Assembly: GCF_000218685.1 (NCBI RefSeq)
Contig: NW_006763290.1
Span: 4,614,908-4,678,907 of the forward strand
Direction: 5' to 3'
Length of the DNA: 64,000 nucleotides
Source of the DNA: Serpula lacrymans var. lacrymans S7.9
Taxonomy: Eukaryota > Basidiomycota > Agaricomycetes > Boletales > Serpulaceae
Shown here: piece after piece, positions 34,301 to 45,811 of the stretch
Position numbering within the stretch: position 1 is the stretch's first letter
Layout: every line of letters starts with the position of its first letter
The notes under the pieces: generated by a model
Database searches by the model: none
The model's input: the letters and a program-made list of their open reading frames with translations, nothing else
What the model was told of the DNA's origin: nothing
Translations under genes and position numbers: made by a program

Positions 34301-34841
34301 AAGGCTCACATCATTATGCTGAGTCAAATGATTCAAGCCAGTGCCCCATCTGAAAGCTTTCCTTTTGGCAATTGCGACACCGTAATGGTACGGTCTGACT
34401 CAGAGGCTCAAGGTTTGTGCATCCACATCCATGCCGCTGATATATTTGTTCACAGACACCTCTCTGCCCCAGGTCACTCAAGTCCGCGCCATCTTTCAAC
34501 CAAAGCCCCATCGTCACTGCGTACTCGACGCCCGCTTGGATGAGCTGCTAGTATACATTCAACTATTTGAGTGTGCTGCTCTGCCTTTGGAACGGCCTCA
34601 CATGGATATGTTCATGGTAAAATGAGCGTATCGCTTTTTACCTGACGGCACAAGGGAGTGGAAGGGTGGTTTGATTCCATTGATGTGGATCACACAGGGT
34701 GTAGAATTAATTCCCGACTATGGACCACAGATGGACCGAAACATCAACTTGACATATAGTTTAGAGCTTCTTGATGTTTTCTATCTCAACAATTATTCAG
34801 ACAAGGAGGTATACCATGCAATGTTGAGATATGATATATAG
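31382..34841 (+). pseudogene. Plavaka-type transposase, split by a solo LTR
   Basis: The ATG at 31382 opens MESTPQSHTGKSIACPNC, a C2H2-like finger (CPNCCASFQSAEAVIHHLNG). After a linker, YYPFQDRGEWELARFLCECL (31707-31766) and RFLKLE are the usual Plavaka lead-in. The core includes LEVAQHVFANPVFAQHMMFD, then PEGATMMPIILASDKTGV (32216-32269) and LTIGNIALDVR (about 32306-32338). The C-terminal half has FFFDHILMWCKSML, LQYTADVPEHLLIINCKHTF and RELDRLEKICQF, then the tail ...LNNYSDKEVYHAML before the stop at 34839-34841. A family B solo LTR (33283-33697) interrupts it; excision with one GTCAG restores ...RAV-RDLGG. TGA codons at 34010 and 34623 break the C-terminal part. Plavaka elements are cut-and-paste DNA transposons of basidiomycetes. 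This copy is dead. Confidence 0.88.
33283..33697 (+). repeat. Solo LTR, family B, within the Plavaka transposase
   Basis: This 415-bp LTR starts TGTTACAACC and ends TTATAACA, with perfect GTCAG copies at 33278-33282 and 33698-33702. Terminal bases have drifted from the TGTAACAACC...CGTAACA consensus by a few changes. Confidence 0.92.
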
Positions 34842-35106
34842 TGTTACGATACACAATTTTCGGACCTTTAATTTTCATTCTCCTCTTTGACCTTTTTCTG
34901 TAGTTTTCACACACTGTGCTATGAGGCACTTTCCCTTTTGTTCAAACTCTTCTTTCTCGCGCTACACTACCTTCTTTCTTATTTTAGCTACAAGTATCTC
35001 ACGCAGTGGAGTTGGTCACATGGGCTGTGCCCATGACATCATCAGCCACTGCCTTCATCAACTGTATAGTACATATGTACAAACAAACCTGTAGTAGTAT
35101 ATATAC
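34842..35106 (-). repeat. Truncated family B LTR
   Basis: It begins TGTTACGATAC directly after the Plavaka stop codon and follows the family B LTR in reverse for 265 bp, then stops at ...GTAGTATATATAC, where the next LTR (35107) starts. The missing part is not found beyond 36065, so a deletion accompanied or followed the second insertion. Confidence 0.85.
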
Positions 35107-35171
35107 TGTAACAACCAAGAGTTAGTTACTCTGGTGCACACAGGAACACACTATAAAGGTAGTGAATGGGG

Positions 35172-35721
35172 TGTTACGATAACACAATTTCCGGACATCT
35201 CCTTTCCTTTTTATTCTCCACTTTAACTTTATACTTTAAGTGCCACGCGGCATTTCCCTTTCTCGCGCCGCGTTGCCTTTCTTTTACTTTTAGACTTAAC
35301 TCTCTCACGCAGTGGAGCTGGCCATACGGGCTAGGCCCTATGACATCATCAGCCACTGCCTTCATCAACTGTATAGTACACATGTACAAACAACCTGTAG
35401 TAGTATATATACCCCAATAGATCCAGGAGACTCCTCAGCGAGTCCTCCTGTTGTATACCAACAAACTCTCTGCAGCTTAAGGGGTAACCACTCCCTCTAC
35501 ATCTTCCTTATAGTGNNNNNNNNNNNNNNNNNNNNNNNNNNNNNNNNNNNNNNNNNNNNNNNNNNNNNNNNNNNNNNNNNNNNNNNNNNNNNNNNNNNNN
35601 NNNNNNNNNNNNNNNTGTATACCAACAAACTCTCTGCAGCTTAAGGGGTAACCACTCCCTCTACATCTTCCTTATAGTGTGTTCTTGTGTGCGCCAGAGT
35701 AACTAACTCTTGGTTGTTACA
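35172..35721 (-). repeat. Solo LTR, family A, nested in another LTR and spanning an assembly gap
   Basis: The copy reads TGTTACGATAACAC...GGTTGTTACA and is flanked by perfect TGGGG copies (35167-35171 and 35722-35726). It contains the 100-N gap. Taking away the Ns and a 64-bp duplicated contig end gives about 386 bp, the normal LTR size. Confidence 0.9.
35516..35615. other. 100-N assembly gap with identical 64-bp ends
   Basis: Positions 35452-35515 and 35616-35679 are identical (both start TGTATACCAACAAACTC and end CTTATAGTG). The two contigs therefore overlap, and the gap of exactly 100 Ns is nominal. Confidence 0.9.
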
Positions 35722-36065
35722 TGGGGAGTGGTTACCCCTTAGGCTGCAGAGAGTTTGTTGGTTAACAACAGGAGGACTCGCTGAGGAGTCTCCTGGATCT
35801 ATTGGGGTATATATACTACTACAGGTTTGTTTGTACATGTGTACTATACAGTTGATAGAGACAGTGGCTGATGATGTCATGGGGCCTAGCCCGCATGGCC
35901 AGCTCCACTGTGTGAGCGAGTTGTGTCTAAAATAAGAAGAAAGGCTACGCGGCGCGAGAAAGAGGAGTTTGGACAAAAAGGGGAAGTGCCGCGTGGCACC
36001 ATGTGTGAAGGCTAAAGCGGAGAATGAAAATAAAGGAAAGGTCCGAAAATTGTGTTATTGTGACA

Positions 36066-36506
36066 GTACTCTTTACTGTCTAGTTTTCTTTGTCCTATGT
36101 GCTCCTGTATCATTTAATTCATTGTAAATTGATTGAAATTGGCCAGTCATCCAATCTTGCTAATCTACATGATAAACCACTATCTGATCTAACCCTTGTA
36201 AGATGACGTATCTATGTTCTCATACTGTCTGAATGCGTTAAAATCAAAAATATCACCCAATCGCCTGACTTCACACTAGAATTTCAGAAGTGCCGACTTG
36301 GCCGCTGTCAAGTTGTTTTGCAGATGAGTGACTGACATTGATTGCGCGCCTTCGTGGCTGGTTCAGTTCATATGCTGACTTGGGATGATGACTAAGAAGG
36401 GAGTGGCATTGCCGGTCGGATGAAACCGGGAACGTAACCCTAACCCGGAGTGGTAGCATTCTTTTCTTCTGAGAAACGATTGAGAGGTCGTCGTCAGTTT
36501 ATCTTG
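36066..36506. promoter_or_regulatory. Upstream region of AFG3
   Basis: 441 bp without a gene. It begins at the transposon edge and includes the promoter of the protease gene. No specific site was identified. Confidence 0.45.
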
Positions 36507-39081
36507 ATGCTTTCCCGTCCCCTCCGCGCCTCGTCCAGACTCCTCGACCGCACCCTCACTCCACCACCACACCCTCTCCGCTGGTCCCGCCTCTACGCCT
36601 CACACCCACACCCCCCATCGAACGAGAACAACAAAAGCGACCAGGAGCAGAAGGGCAAGGCCAGGGACGATGACGCCCTGAACGACGCCGCGAACGAGAA
36701 GGAGCACAAGAGCCCAAGCCAGGACCTCCCGCGCGGTCTCGAGGGCTTCTTCCAGCGCTACCAGCGACAAGGCTGGTCTCGCCAGTCCCCCGACTCCGAC
36801 CAAGACCACGACGGCTCCCAGCGCTCAAAGCACCCTCCCCCTCCAGGCCCAGGCGGGAACAACAATGGGTTCAACACAAACCAGCTCATGCTCCTCGCAA
36901 GCTCAGCAGCCATCTTCTACGCCCTCTCTTCCTCCTCCTCCCCCTCCTCCCGCGAGATCACCTGGCAAGAGTTCCGCACCGCCTTCCTCGACAAGGGTCT
37001 CGTCGATAAGCTCACCGTCGTCAACAGACAAAAGGTCCGTGTCAAGCTTCACTCTAATGCTACAGGCACCATGTATCCCACCGCACCCCAAGGTGGAGGC
37101 GAGTACCACTTCTCCATCGGTAGCGTAGAGGCCTTTGAGCGCAAGCTTGACGAGGCTCAGGCTGAACTCGGTATCCCCAGCCACGAACGTATCCCAGTAG
37201 CCTACCACGACGAAATATCCACCTTCAACACCCTCCTCAACTTTGCTCCCACCATCCTCTTCGCCGGCCTCCTCTTCTACATGTCCCGCAGAGCAGGCGG
37301 CGGCGCTAGCGGAGGCCCAGGCGGCATATTCAGCATCGGAAAAAGCAAAGCAAAGCTCTTCAACAAGGACACAGAGGTCAAGGTCAAGTTCAAGGACGTC
37401 GCTGGTATGGACGAGGCAAAGGAGGAGATTATGGAGTTTGTAAAGTTCTTGAAGGAGCCTGCAAAGTATGAGAAATTGGGTGCCAAGATCCCCCGTGGCG
37501 CCATCCTCTCAGGCCCACCGGGCACAGGCAAGACCCTCCTTGCGAAAGCGACAGCAGGCGAAGCCTCCGTCCCCTTCCTCTCCGTCTCCGGCTCTGAATT
37601 CGTCGAGATGTTCGTTGGCGTCGGCTCATCCCGCGTACGCGACCTCTTCGCCTCCGCCAAGAAGAACGCGCCGTGCATCATCTTCGTAGACGAGATCGAC
37701 GCCATTGGAAAGTCGAGAGGGAAGGGTGGGAACTTTGGTGGGAATGACGAGCGCGAGTCGACGCTCAATCAGTTGCTGGTGGAGATGGATGGCTTTGGGA
37801 CGCAGGAGCATGTGGTCGTGCTTGCGGGGACGAACAGACCTGACGTGCTCGATCCAGCTCTCATGCGTCCTGGGAGGTTCGACAGACATATCGCCATCGA
37901 CAGACCAGACGTCTCAGGTCGCAAGGGCATCTTCCTAGTCCACCTCAAACCCCTCCGCCTCTCCTCAGAACTAGCAGACGTATCTGTCCTAGCCCAAAAG
38001 CTGGCCGTCCTTACCCCCGGTTTCTCAGGTGCCGATATCGCCAACGTGTGTAACGAGGCTGCGTTGCATGCTGCTCGGAAGAGCTCTGAGTACGTGGGCG
38101 AGATTAACTTTGAGAGCGCGATTGAGAGGGTGATTGCGGGGCTCGAGAGGAAGAGTCGGGTGTTGAGTCCGGAGGAGAAGAAGACGGTGGCGTATCATGA
38201 GGCGGGTCATGCGGTCTGTGGGTGGTTCTTGGAGCATGCGGACCCGCTGCTCAAGGTCAGCATCATTCCTAGAGGTGTAGGCGCCTTGGGTTACGCGCAG
38301 GTATGTACATTGCACGTCATGCCTTTGTGCACAATGATCTATTTTGCTAACGAGTACGATGACAGTACCTCCCGCCCGATCGCTACCTCCTCTCCACCCC
38401 TCAAATGTCAGACCGGATCTGCATGACGTTGGGCGGGAGAGTCTCGGAGGAGATTTTCTTCGGGACTGAGAACATCACGACGGGTGCGCAGGATGATTTG
38501 CAGAAGATAACGAGGATGGCGTTTGAGGCGTGTGCGAACTATGGTATGAACACGATCATTGGGCCTGTTAGCTATGGGGGACGCGAAGGCGCGAAGGAGG
38601 GCTGGACGAAGCCGTTTAGCGAGAAGACGGGGGAGATGTTGGATGCGGAAGTGCGCAAGATGATCACGTACGTATGCTTTCTCCGTCATTCCCTTGTGCT
38701 TCGTCAGGTCTGACAAAACCTTTGCGTGGACAGTAATGCTCATTTGCGCACTACGGAACTATTGACTAAACATCGGGAGGATGTAGAAAAGGTGGCGAAG
38801 CTCCTGCTCGAGAAGGAGGTGATCACGCGGTACGTACCCCCTCTCCTTCTCTGTCCTTTTTTAAATTCTAACGACCGTTGCTCATTAGCGAGGACATGAT
38901 CGACCTCCTCGGCAAGCGTCCGTTTGCCAACAAAGCCGATGACATGGATAAATGGCTCGATGAGAACCGCGGCAACGAGCGCAGCGCACCTCCCCCCATG
39001 GAAGAACCCGCACCTGGCTCTGTGGACCCTGCGCCAGCTCCCATGGCCACGTCGACAAAGATAGAAGACTACAAGTGGTAG
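36507..39081 (+). CDS. AFG3: Mitochondrial m-AAA protease subunit (FtsH family)
   Basis: Introns at 38301-38365, 38668-38733 and 38830-38888 leave 794 codons. I chose ATG 36507 ([17 protein letters not shown]), an arginine-rich presequence for mitochondria; the frame upstream has no ATG. The order is: presequence and charged linker, first membrane helix ([14 protein letters not shown]), FtsH extracellular domain ([20 protein letters not shown]...), second helix ([13 protein letters not shown]), then the AAA module with Walker A GPPGTGKT (about residue 335), Walker [12 protein letters not shown], the arginine-finger region [12 protein letters not shown], and the zinc protease site HEAGH (about residue 563). 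m-AAA complexes degrade damaged inner-membrane proteins and mature the ribosomal protein bL32m. The segment [14 protein letters not shown] is closest to the Afg3/Yta10 branch rather than Yta12. Intact. Confidence 0.95.
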
Positions 39082-39505
39082 CCGGTGACCGGTGATGGTG
39101 GAAGGCCTTGCGTCGGGCTTCTGGATAGACTTGATGACCTGATTCGTCGTTGTTGGTCGTTTAGGATGGGCATGCTAGGGTGGAGACCGTGGTGGACGGT
39201 GGAGATGTTCTTTTGTATAGTATGTCTATAGCATAGCGGTCGCGTTTGGTTGACGTACTTGCTATTCCCCACGCGTGCCCATTTACGCATTCCCTTTGCT
39301 CACCACTCTAGACATTTGTCCATTCATTACTGAAATAAATGGGCCTTTAACTAATCTCAATCATTATTTTTTTTGTGCTCCCATTCTGCGTCGACATTGC
39401 AATATTGATCACTGTTACAAAAAACGACTATTCTGACATTTAATCACTTGTACATTCACCGAGTGGGTGCTGCATGGTCCCTTCTCCTCCACTTCGTGCT
39501 GCATT
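39082..39505. other. Intergenic, converging 3' ends of AFG3 and the first ACS transporter
   Basis: Contains AT-rich sequence with an AATAAAT at about 39334, which could serve polyadenylation. No gene seen. Confidence 0.45.
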
Positions 39506-42136
39506 TTACAACGAATACCGAAACCCACTCCACCTATCCCCTTTATCCTCCCTAGCTGCTTCGACACTCGCGTATCGACCGTTCTTGAGAGCGCGGGCAC
39601 TAAAGTCGGTGTGTCTGTCAGCGTCGCCGAGGAGCTCGTCTATCACTTCGTCGCGCTCTCCGTCCTCCCTTCGCTTGTTTTCTCGTCGGAGGAGGATCAT
39701 GAAGGCGAGGGAGGAGACGACGCCGACACTGATGTACGCGAGGAGGACACCGTGCCCGAGTCTGTATCGCGGGGCATCGTCGGCGCGATACTGCAAACGA
39801 TGTCGTGGCGAATCAAAGGTCAAAGGTAGGAAGGGAGAAGAGGTAAACGTCAACCTATGATCGTCGCATGCAAGACGTTTGGACGTACGACGTTACTAGT
39901 TGCAGCGCCGTTGAGGCTGCCTCTATACCCCCTCCGCTCAGAATGATGGAACGTTAAGAAATGAACGAGGGGGGGGACGTACACTCCTATCGTTATCCCG
40001 AGCGCGACGCTCCGCTTGTACGACCCTTCAAAGTTGCTCGATATCCACGCTCTATCTCCCGTTGTCTGTCGTATGAAAAACTCATGCGAAATCATGAAAA
40101 CGGCCACTCACATAGAATTTGCTATGAGGTCGTCGGATCTATATCAGCAATGCATATCTAGCTACTTACTCGACGGAAGAGCTTACGTATTGTCGCATAT
40201 ATAGAACTGTAATGTCCAATTCATAAAAATCATAGACACGACGAGATAAGCAATCCGGGTGGTACTCACGACGCAGCGAGATAGACCGCAAAATATGACA
40301 AGGCCGAGTTCGTTGATGATATCAAGATGATATATGCAACAAGCCCTGGTATGAGTTTCGACGTTATCTTCCTTGCAGTCTACATAAAGCTGCTATACTC
40401 ACCACTTACAAGTAAGCCCCTATCATCAACAAGTAAATCATGAGTAGGAGGTGAAGGCTAATGATTGGGAAAGAAGGAACTACGCACAGGTTGATGTAAC
40501 CTCTGGATCTTATGCGATCGCCAAGAAGCCCAATAACGCAAGTGACGATACATCCCCAGACGTACACAGGAACCGATAGAAGGTTAGCAGCTGTGGCTTC
40601 AAATCCTGGAAATATAAGTTAACCTCAGTTCATATTGCAGATGAGATTGTAGCCGAGAACAATCACATACCTAGCTACAAGTAGACAATCTCCATGTGAG
40701 GAACATTCTTCCGTTTAGATAGACACGCACTTACCTGGCTGATTATTGTAGGTGTAAAAAACGAGAACGCAAATACTGGACCATCACTAGTGGATTCGAG
40801 TTGGAATAAATTTCGTGTCATGTTTCACTATCGTGCTCACATTGCCACCCAAATGCCAACTGTCATTCGTAATGAATATACAGAAGAGGTCAAAAGAAAA
40901 CAATATTGCGTACTGGCAAGATAAGTCTTCCAGTCCGTTAGACTTTGCCAAATATACTTCGCTTTCAATGGCTCGCCCCCAGCACTAAACTGAAAGTCGG
41001 CTTGTAGGCGACGAATAGCAAAAACCCCTTGCGAGATGCGAGAGAAATAAGCATAGACCTAAGTTCATATATCCTGAAACGATCTAAGGCTTACTTTCTG
41101 CTTCAGTCAGAAATCGGGCGGATTCTGGAAAGTCTTCTATCATCCAAAACGATGCAATGGCCAACAAGACTGTACAAAGCCCCTCGATGATGAATATCCA
41201 AGTCCATCCTGGTTTTCCTCCAATCCCCTCCATTTTAGATATGGCTGCAGCAAGTAGCCCACCTGACAGACAATAAAGATTGCCCCGTCACTAAAAAACA
41301 ACCGATGTAATACTTACTGAAGGCTCCAGCTATTGTGGCAGAAGAAAAGAAAGTGGCATTTCGGGTTCCAAGTTCTGTTCGCTTATACCAACTGAAAACT
41401 GATTACTGAAAGGAAATTATAAACGTTGGTTGTACGTACCACGAAATGTAAAATATGATTCCGGGATATAACCCAGCCTCAGCCAAACCCAGCAGCAATC
41501 GGAGAGCTATGGAAAGTTGTTCAATGTTTATTGCGGATGAATAGAGTTTACCTACTGAGAAGATCGGCATAATTACGAGCAAAACCATGGCAAGTCTTTT
41601 AGGTCAAGTAATGAATACGGAGAGCAGTATGCAGAGAGACCGGACACACCATTACTATTCCCCACGATAGCATCAAAAACGAGAGCCATCTTGAGGGACG
41701 GAACTTTCTCAGCACTACATTGCTGGCAGGCTAACGAAAATGAACAATTTGATTGGAATGTTAAGATTGAGTGTGCTCACCTCGAATAATGCGAATGGAA
41801 AAAAAAAGACTGTCAAAGCTATAAGGAATTGTTTGTCTGTAATACGCAAATCTTGCTCTAGGTTGTATAACTAGAAACGAGGTTTTGAGCTCCCATGAAT
41901 AAATGATGACCCCGAGACCCTCTCACCTTGGCGTTCCCTATGTTTCCCCTATCGAGGAAACAAAACAGCTGTAGCAGGGCTAACCACGGAATAACGTGCA
42001 TGTCTATCTTCCACATCAATTTCCTCTCGTTAACCCCTGAAATATCCACATCTGAGCGATAGAGCTTGTCGGAAATAGGGATATACTTAAGGATGGCATC
42101 CTCGGCCTTCATTTCAGAATTACTTGTCAGAGACAT
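39506..42136 (-). CDS. MFS transporter, anion:cation symporter (allantoate/nicotinate permease-like), copy 1
   Basis: Many small exons (at least a dozen) on the minus strand. The start ATG at 42136 gives MSLTSNSEMKAEDAILKY; the stop is at 39506-39508 after DRWSGFRYSL. Landmarks are the cytosolic lead KIDMHVIPWLALLQLFCFLD then RGNIGNAK after helix 1, LLGLAEAGLYPGIIFYISW (helix 4-5), WYKRTELGTRNATFFSSATI, KPGWTWIFIIEGLCTVLLA, and a C-terminal helix LGHGVLLAYISVGVVSSLAF followed by a long charged cytosolic tail (ENKRREDGERDEVIDELL). Family members (Dal5, Tna1 type) import small organic anions with protons at the plasma membrane; the substrate here is unknown. Adjacent copies 2 and 3 have the same layout, showing tandem duplication. 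Confidence 0.85.
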
Positions 42137-42652
42137 GGAGACTTCAGCAGAGGGGCAGGACCACAAGATGCGACTATCAAACAACACTCACCTGACCATT
42201 GTTTCGAGACGCCCAAGGAACCAGGTGTCATAAACATCTATTTTCGGTTGGCACGGTCAACCATTATGGCACCGTGCACCTGGAGGCCTAAAGTCTGGGT
42301 TATAGACAACTATATAGAGGACAGTTATTGGTGGGGACTGAACCTTCGAGCGAATCATACCTGGTGGATTCAGCTCCAAGATTCGAAATGAGATTGAAAG
42401 AATGCAGGAGAACATCTGAAACAGAATATAGTATGTTCACGTTATCAGTGTGAGTCCTTTTACTCATTACATAGTATTTCTCTCTTCGTCTTCTGTTGGG
42501 GTACCGTAATGGCCACACACGTGAAGGGCAAAACGTGTGTTCTCACGACAAGCTTCTCGTGCTCTAATACCCTTTTTCATGCTTCGTGACCATTTGTCAA
42601 AACTGTGTTGAAAGACCCTTGTATTCTGCTTTGGACTGGTGTATTTTTAAAC
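42137..42652. promoter_or_regulatory. Promoter region of ACS copy 1, with a CACGTG box
   Basis: CACGTG lies at 42518-42523, about 380 bp upstream of the copy 1 ATG, in the context CCACACACGTGAAGGGC. The same box with similar flanks occurs upstream of copy 2. CACGTG is bound by bHLH regulators of the Cbf1/Pho4 type in other fungi; which factor acts here is not known. Confidence 0.45.
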
Positions 42653-45236
42653 TTACAGTGAATATCGAAACCCACTCCAGTTATCACCTTTGTCCTGCCT
42701 GGCTGCTTCAACAGTCTCATACCGACCGTTCTTGAGGGACTGAGCACTAAAATCAGTGTTTCTATCACCCTCCCCGAGGAGCTCGTCTATAACCTCATCG
42801 CGCTCTCCTTTATCTCTTAGCTTATTTTCTCGCTGGAGAAGAAGCATAAAAGCAAGAGACGAGACAACGCCGACGCTGATGTACGCGAGGAGAACACCGT
42901 GCCCGAGTCTGTACCAAGGAGCGTCAACGGCGCGATACTGCGAAGGATGTTATTGTGAATCAGAAATAGGACACAAGGGAAGAAGCAAAGTAAACTGTCG
43001 CGTAAAGGCAACGTACAATGTTACAAGATACTGCGCCGTTGATATTGCCTCTGTATTCCTGTTCAGGATGATGAAACCGCAAAGCCCAAAGAAAAGACAT
43101 ACAGCCCGATTATTATCCCGAGTGCGGCGCTCCGCTTGTACGATCCTTCGATATTGCTCGAAACCCATGCTCTACATCCCGTCCTTCAGCTTAAAATACT
43201 AATTCCAAAGCTTGAAGACTCACACAGAATTCGCTACGAGGTAGATCGAATTGTACATCAGCAAGAATAGTAGCTTGCCAGACTAAACTTGGCTTACGTA
43301 TTGTTGGATATATAGAACTATAACGTTTAACCCGTGAATATAGACACGATCGATATAAAGTTAGGGTGATACGCACGAAGAGGCGAGATAGACAGCAAAA
43401 TATGACAATGCTGCGTTTGTTGACGATATCAAGATGATATATGCGACAAGCCCTATGGTTCTTCAAGTTACATACTTTACAGTTGAACTCACGTTGTCAT
43501 ACTTACCACTCCCAAACAAGCCCCTATAACAAGCAAATCATGACGGTGAGACTGTGGACTAAGAAGAAATTACGCACAGGTTGATATAACCCCGAGATCC
43601 AATGCGATCACCTAGAAGCCCGATAGCACAGGTGACGATACACCCCCAGACATACACGGGGACAGAAAGAAGGTTGGCAGCTGTTGCTTCATATCCTGGA
43701 AATAAGTAGCATTATGATATTGCAGATAAACCGCCGATGTTGGCCAAAAACAATCCCATACCGAGCTATGGTAGGAGGGTTGTTTGTGAAGAACATTATT
43801 TCCTTTAAGTTAACCAAATTTACCTGGCTAATTATCGTAGGCGTGAACAGCGAGAAGGCAAATACTGGGCCGTCACTAGGAGATGGATTAGAAAAACTTT
43901 CACTCCATGTTCTACTATGGTGCTCACAACCCCGTCCAAATTCCGACTGTGATTCGAAGTAAATATATGGCAGAGATCGAAAAAGAGTGTTACTAATGCT
44001 CACTGGCAAGATAAGTCTTCCAATCCGTTAGACTTTGCCAAATATACTTCGCTTTCAATGGCTCGCCTCCAGCACTAAACTGAAAATCTGCCCGCAGACG
44101 GCGAATCGCGAAAACTCCTTTCAAAGTACGAGAGGAGCAGTTAGAGGAGTAAGTTCTATTTTCTGAAGCGATCGCTCACTTTCCGCTTCACTCAGAAACC
44201 GAGCAGATTCCGGGAAGTCTTCTATCATCCAAAACGACGCAATGGCCAACAAGACTGTACAAAGCCCCTCGATGATGAATATCCAAGCCCACCCTGGTTT
44301 GCCCCCAATCCCGTTCATTTTAGAGATACCTGCAGCTAGTAGCCCACCTAAAATTGTTAAATATCACCAAGCACTGCAACAATAACAAATGTAGCACATA
44401 CTGAATGCCCCAGCTATCGTGGCAGAGGAAAAGAAGGCAGCATTTCGGGTCCCAAGTTCTGCTCGCTTGTACCAACTGGAGACTAGTTACTAGCAACAAG
44501 TTGTGAGCGTTGATCGCACGTACCAAGAAATATAGAATATAATTCCGGGATATAACCCAGCCTCAGCCAGACCTAATATCAATCGGAGGGCTGTGTAAGT
44601 AAAATATCAAGTCATTTTATGCCCCTTGCAGTATCAACTTGAAGAATCACCCACCCAGAAGGTCGTCGTAATTGCGCGCAAAACCGTGGCAAGTCTTTGA
44701 CATCGAATATTTTTGGTACTATGAGCAGCATTTGGAGAAAGTGAGACGTACCATTACCACTCCCCAAGATAACATCAAAAATGAGAGCCACCTTGAAGGA
44801 CGGAACTTTTTCAAAATTACATTGCTAGCAGGCTAAAGTAATGAATATTGATATTAGGATGGAGCAGTGAGTGTACGCACCTCAAATAACGCATATGGGA
44901 AAAAATAAACTGTCAAAGCTATGAGGAACTGTTTATCTGTAATATGCAAATCTTGCTCTAGGTTGTATAACTAGAGACGAGGTTTTGAGCTCCCATGTAT
45001 AAATGATGACCCCGAGACCCTCTCACCTTGGCGTTCCCTACGTTTCCCCTGTCGAGGAAACAAAACAAATACAACAGGGCCAACCACGGGATGACGTGCA
45101 TGTCTATCTTCCACAATAATTTCTTCTCGTCAACCCCTGATACATCCACATCTGAGCGATAGAGCTTGTCGGATACAGGAATGTACTCGAGGATGGCATC
45201 CTCGGCCTTCATTTCAGGACTACTTGTGAGAGACAT
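42653..45236 (-). CDS. MFS transporter, anion:cation symporter, tandem copy 2
   Basis: The start is ATG 45236 (MSLTSSPEMKAEDAILEY) and the stop 42653-42655 after NWSGFRYSL. Layout and splice sites follow copy 1: KIDMHVIPWLALLYLFCFLD, RGNVGNAK, the LAEAGLYPGI segment, GGKPGWAWIFIIEGLCTVLL (44255-44320) with ASFWMIEDFPESARFL after it, and the charged tail ENKLRDKGERDEVIDELLGE. Several introns are also similar in sequence to copy 1, so copies 1 and 2 come from the more recent duplication. No frame break was noticed in the exons I could follow, but not every exon border was resolved. Confidence 0.83.
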
Positions 45237-45656
45237 GGTGATTTCAGCAGAGGAGCAGGACCACAAGATACGACTATCAAACAACACTCACCTGATCATT
45301 TCTTCGAGGCGCCCATGGAACCAGGTGCCATAAACATCTGTTTTTAGTTGGTGCGGTCAATCATTATAGCACCGTGTACCTGAAAACATAATATCTAGAC
45401 GGCAGAAGTAGAGCTCTGGGCCATAGAGTTGTGGCGCAGATACGGCGATGAGGAAAGCCATTAGGAAGATTCAGAAACTTGAACCTTCGAGCGAAGTACA
45501 TCCAGTATTAGGTTCGACCCCAAGGCTAAAAAAAAAGAGGTGGAAGGTAGAAAATTATCTGAAGTAGAATAATTTTTACGTTATCAATATGTAAGTGCCT
45601 TTACCACTGATATTGCTGTTCTGATCTTCTCTGCTGAAGATACCATAATGACTCCA

Positions 45657-45662
45657 CACGTG
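45657..45662. promoter_or_regulatory. CACGTG box upstream of ACS copy 2
   Basis: The box lies about 420 bp upstream of the copy 2 ATG in the context CTCCACACGTGAAAGGG. It is embedded in 45237-45811, the 575-bp spacer between copies 2 and 3, which holds no gene. Confidence 0.4.
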
Positions 45663-45811
45663 AAAGGGACGATTCCTGTCGTTCTCATGGCGAAACCGAT
45701 GTTTCCCCTTCTTGTACTCCATTACCTTCTTTTCATCCTTCGTGGTCATTTCGTCAAGACCATGTGTAAAGATTCTTGTATTCTGTTTTAGACTGTCGTG
45801 TAATTTTAGAC

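Larger units (their letters stand above)
35107..36065 (+). repeat. Family A LTR interrupted by a second family A LTR
   Basis: The LTR pieces are 35107-35171 and 35727-36065; together they make one complete LTR ending GTGTTATTGTGACA. The interruption is the opposite-facing LTR at 35172-35721. The outer flanks (TATAC and GTACT) do not match, so this copy has no target duplication. Confidence 0.85.

Noticed and set aside
35102..36070. Target duplication of the outer family A LTR
   Set aside because: Flanks are TATAC and GTACT, which do not match.
22100..36260. Terminal inverted repeats of the Plavaka element
   Set aside because: I compared both flanks by eye and found no convincing match; the right flank is overwritten by LTRs.
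37277..37768. 163-codon minus-strand open frame
   Set aside because: Antisense shadow of the AFG3 AAA domain, which is the clear coding strand.
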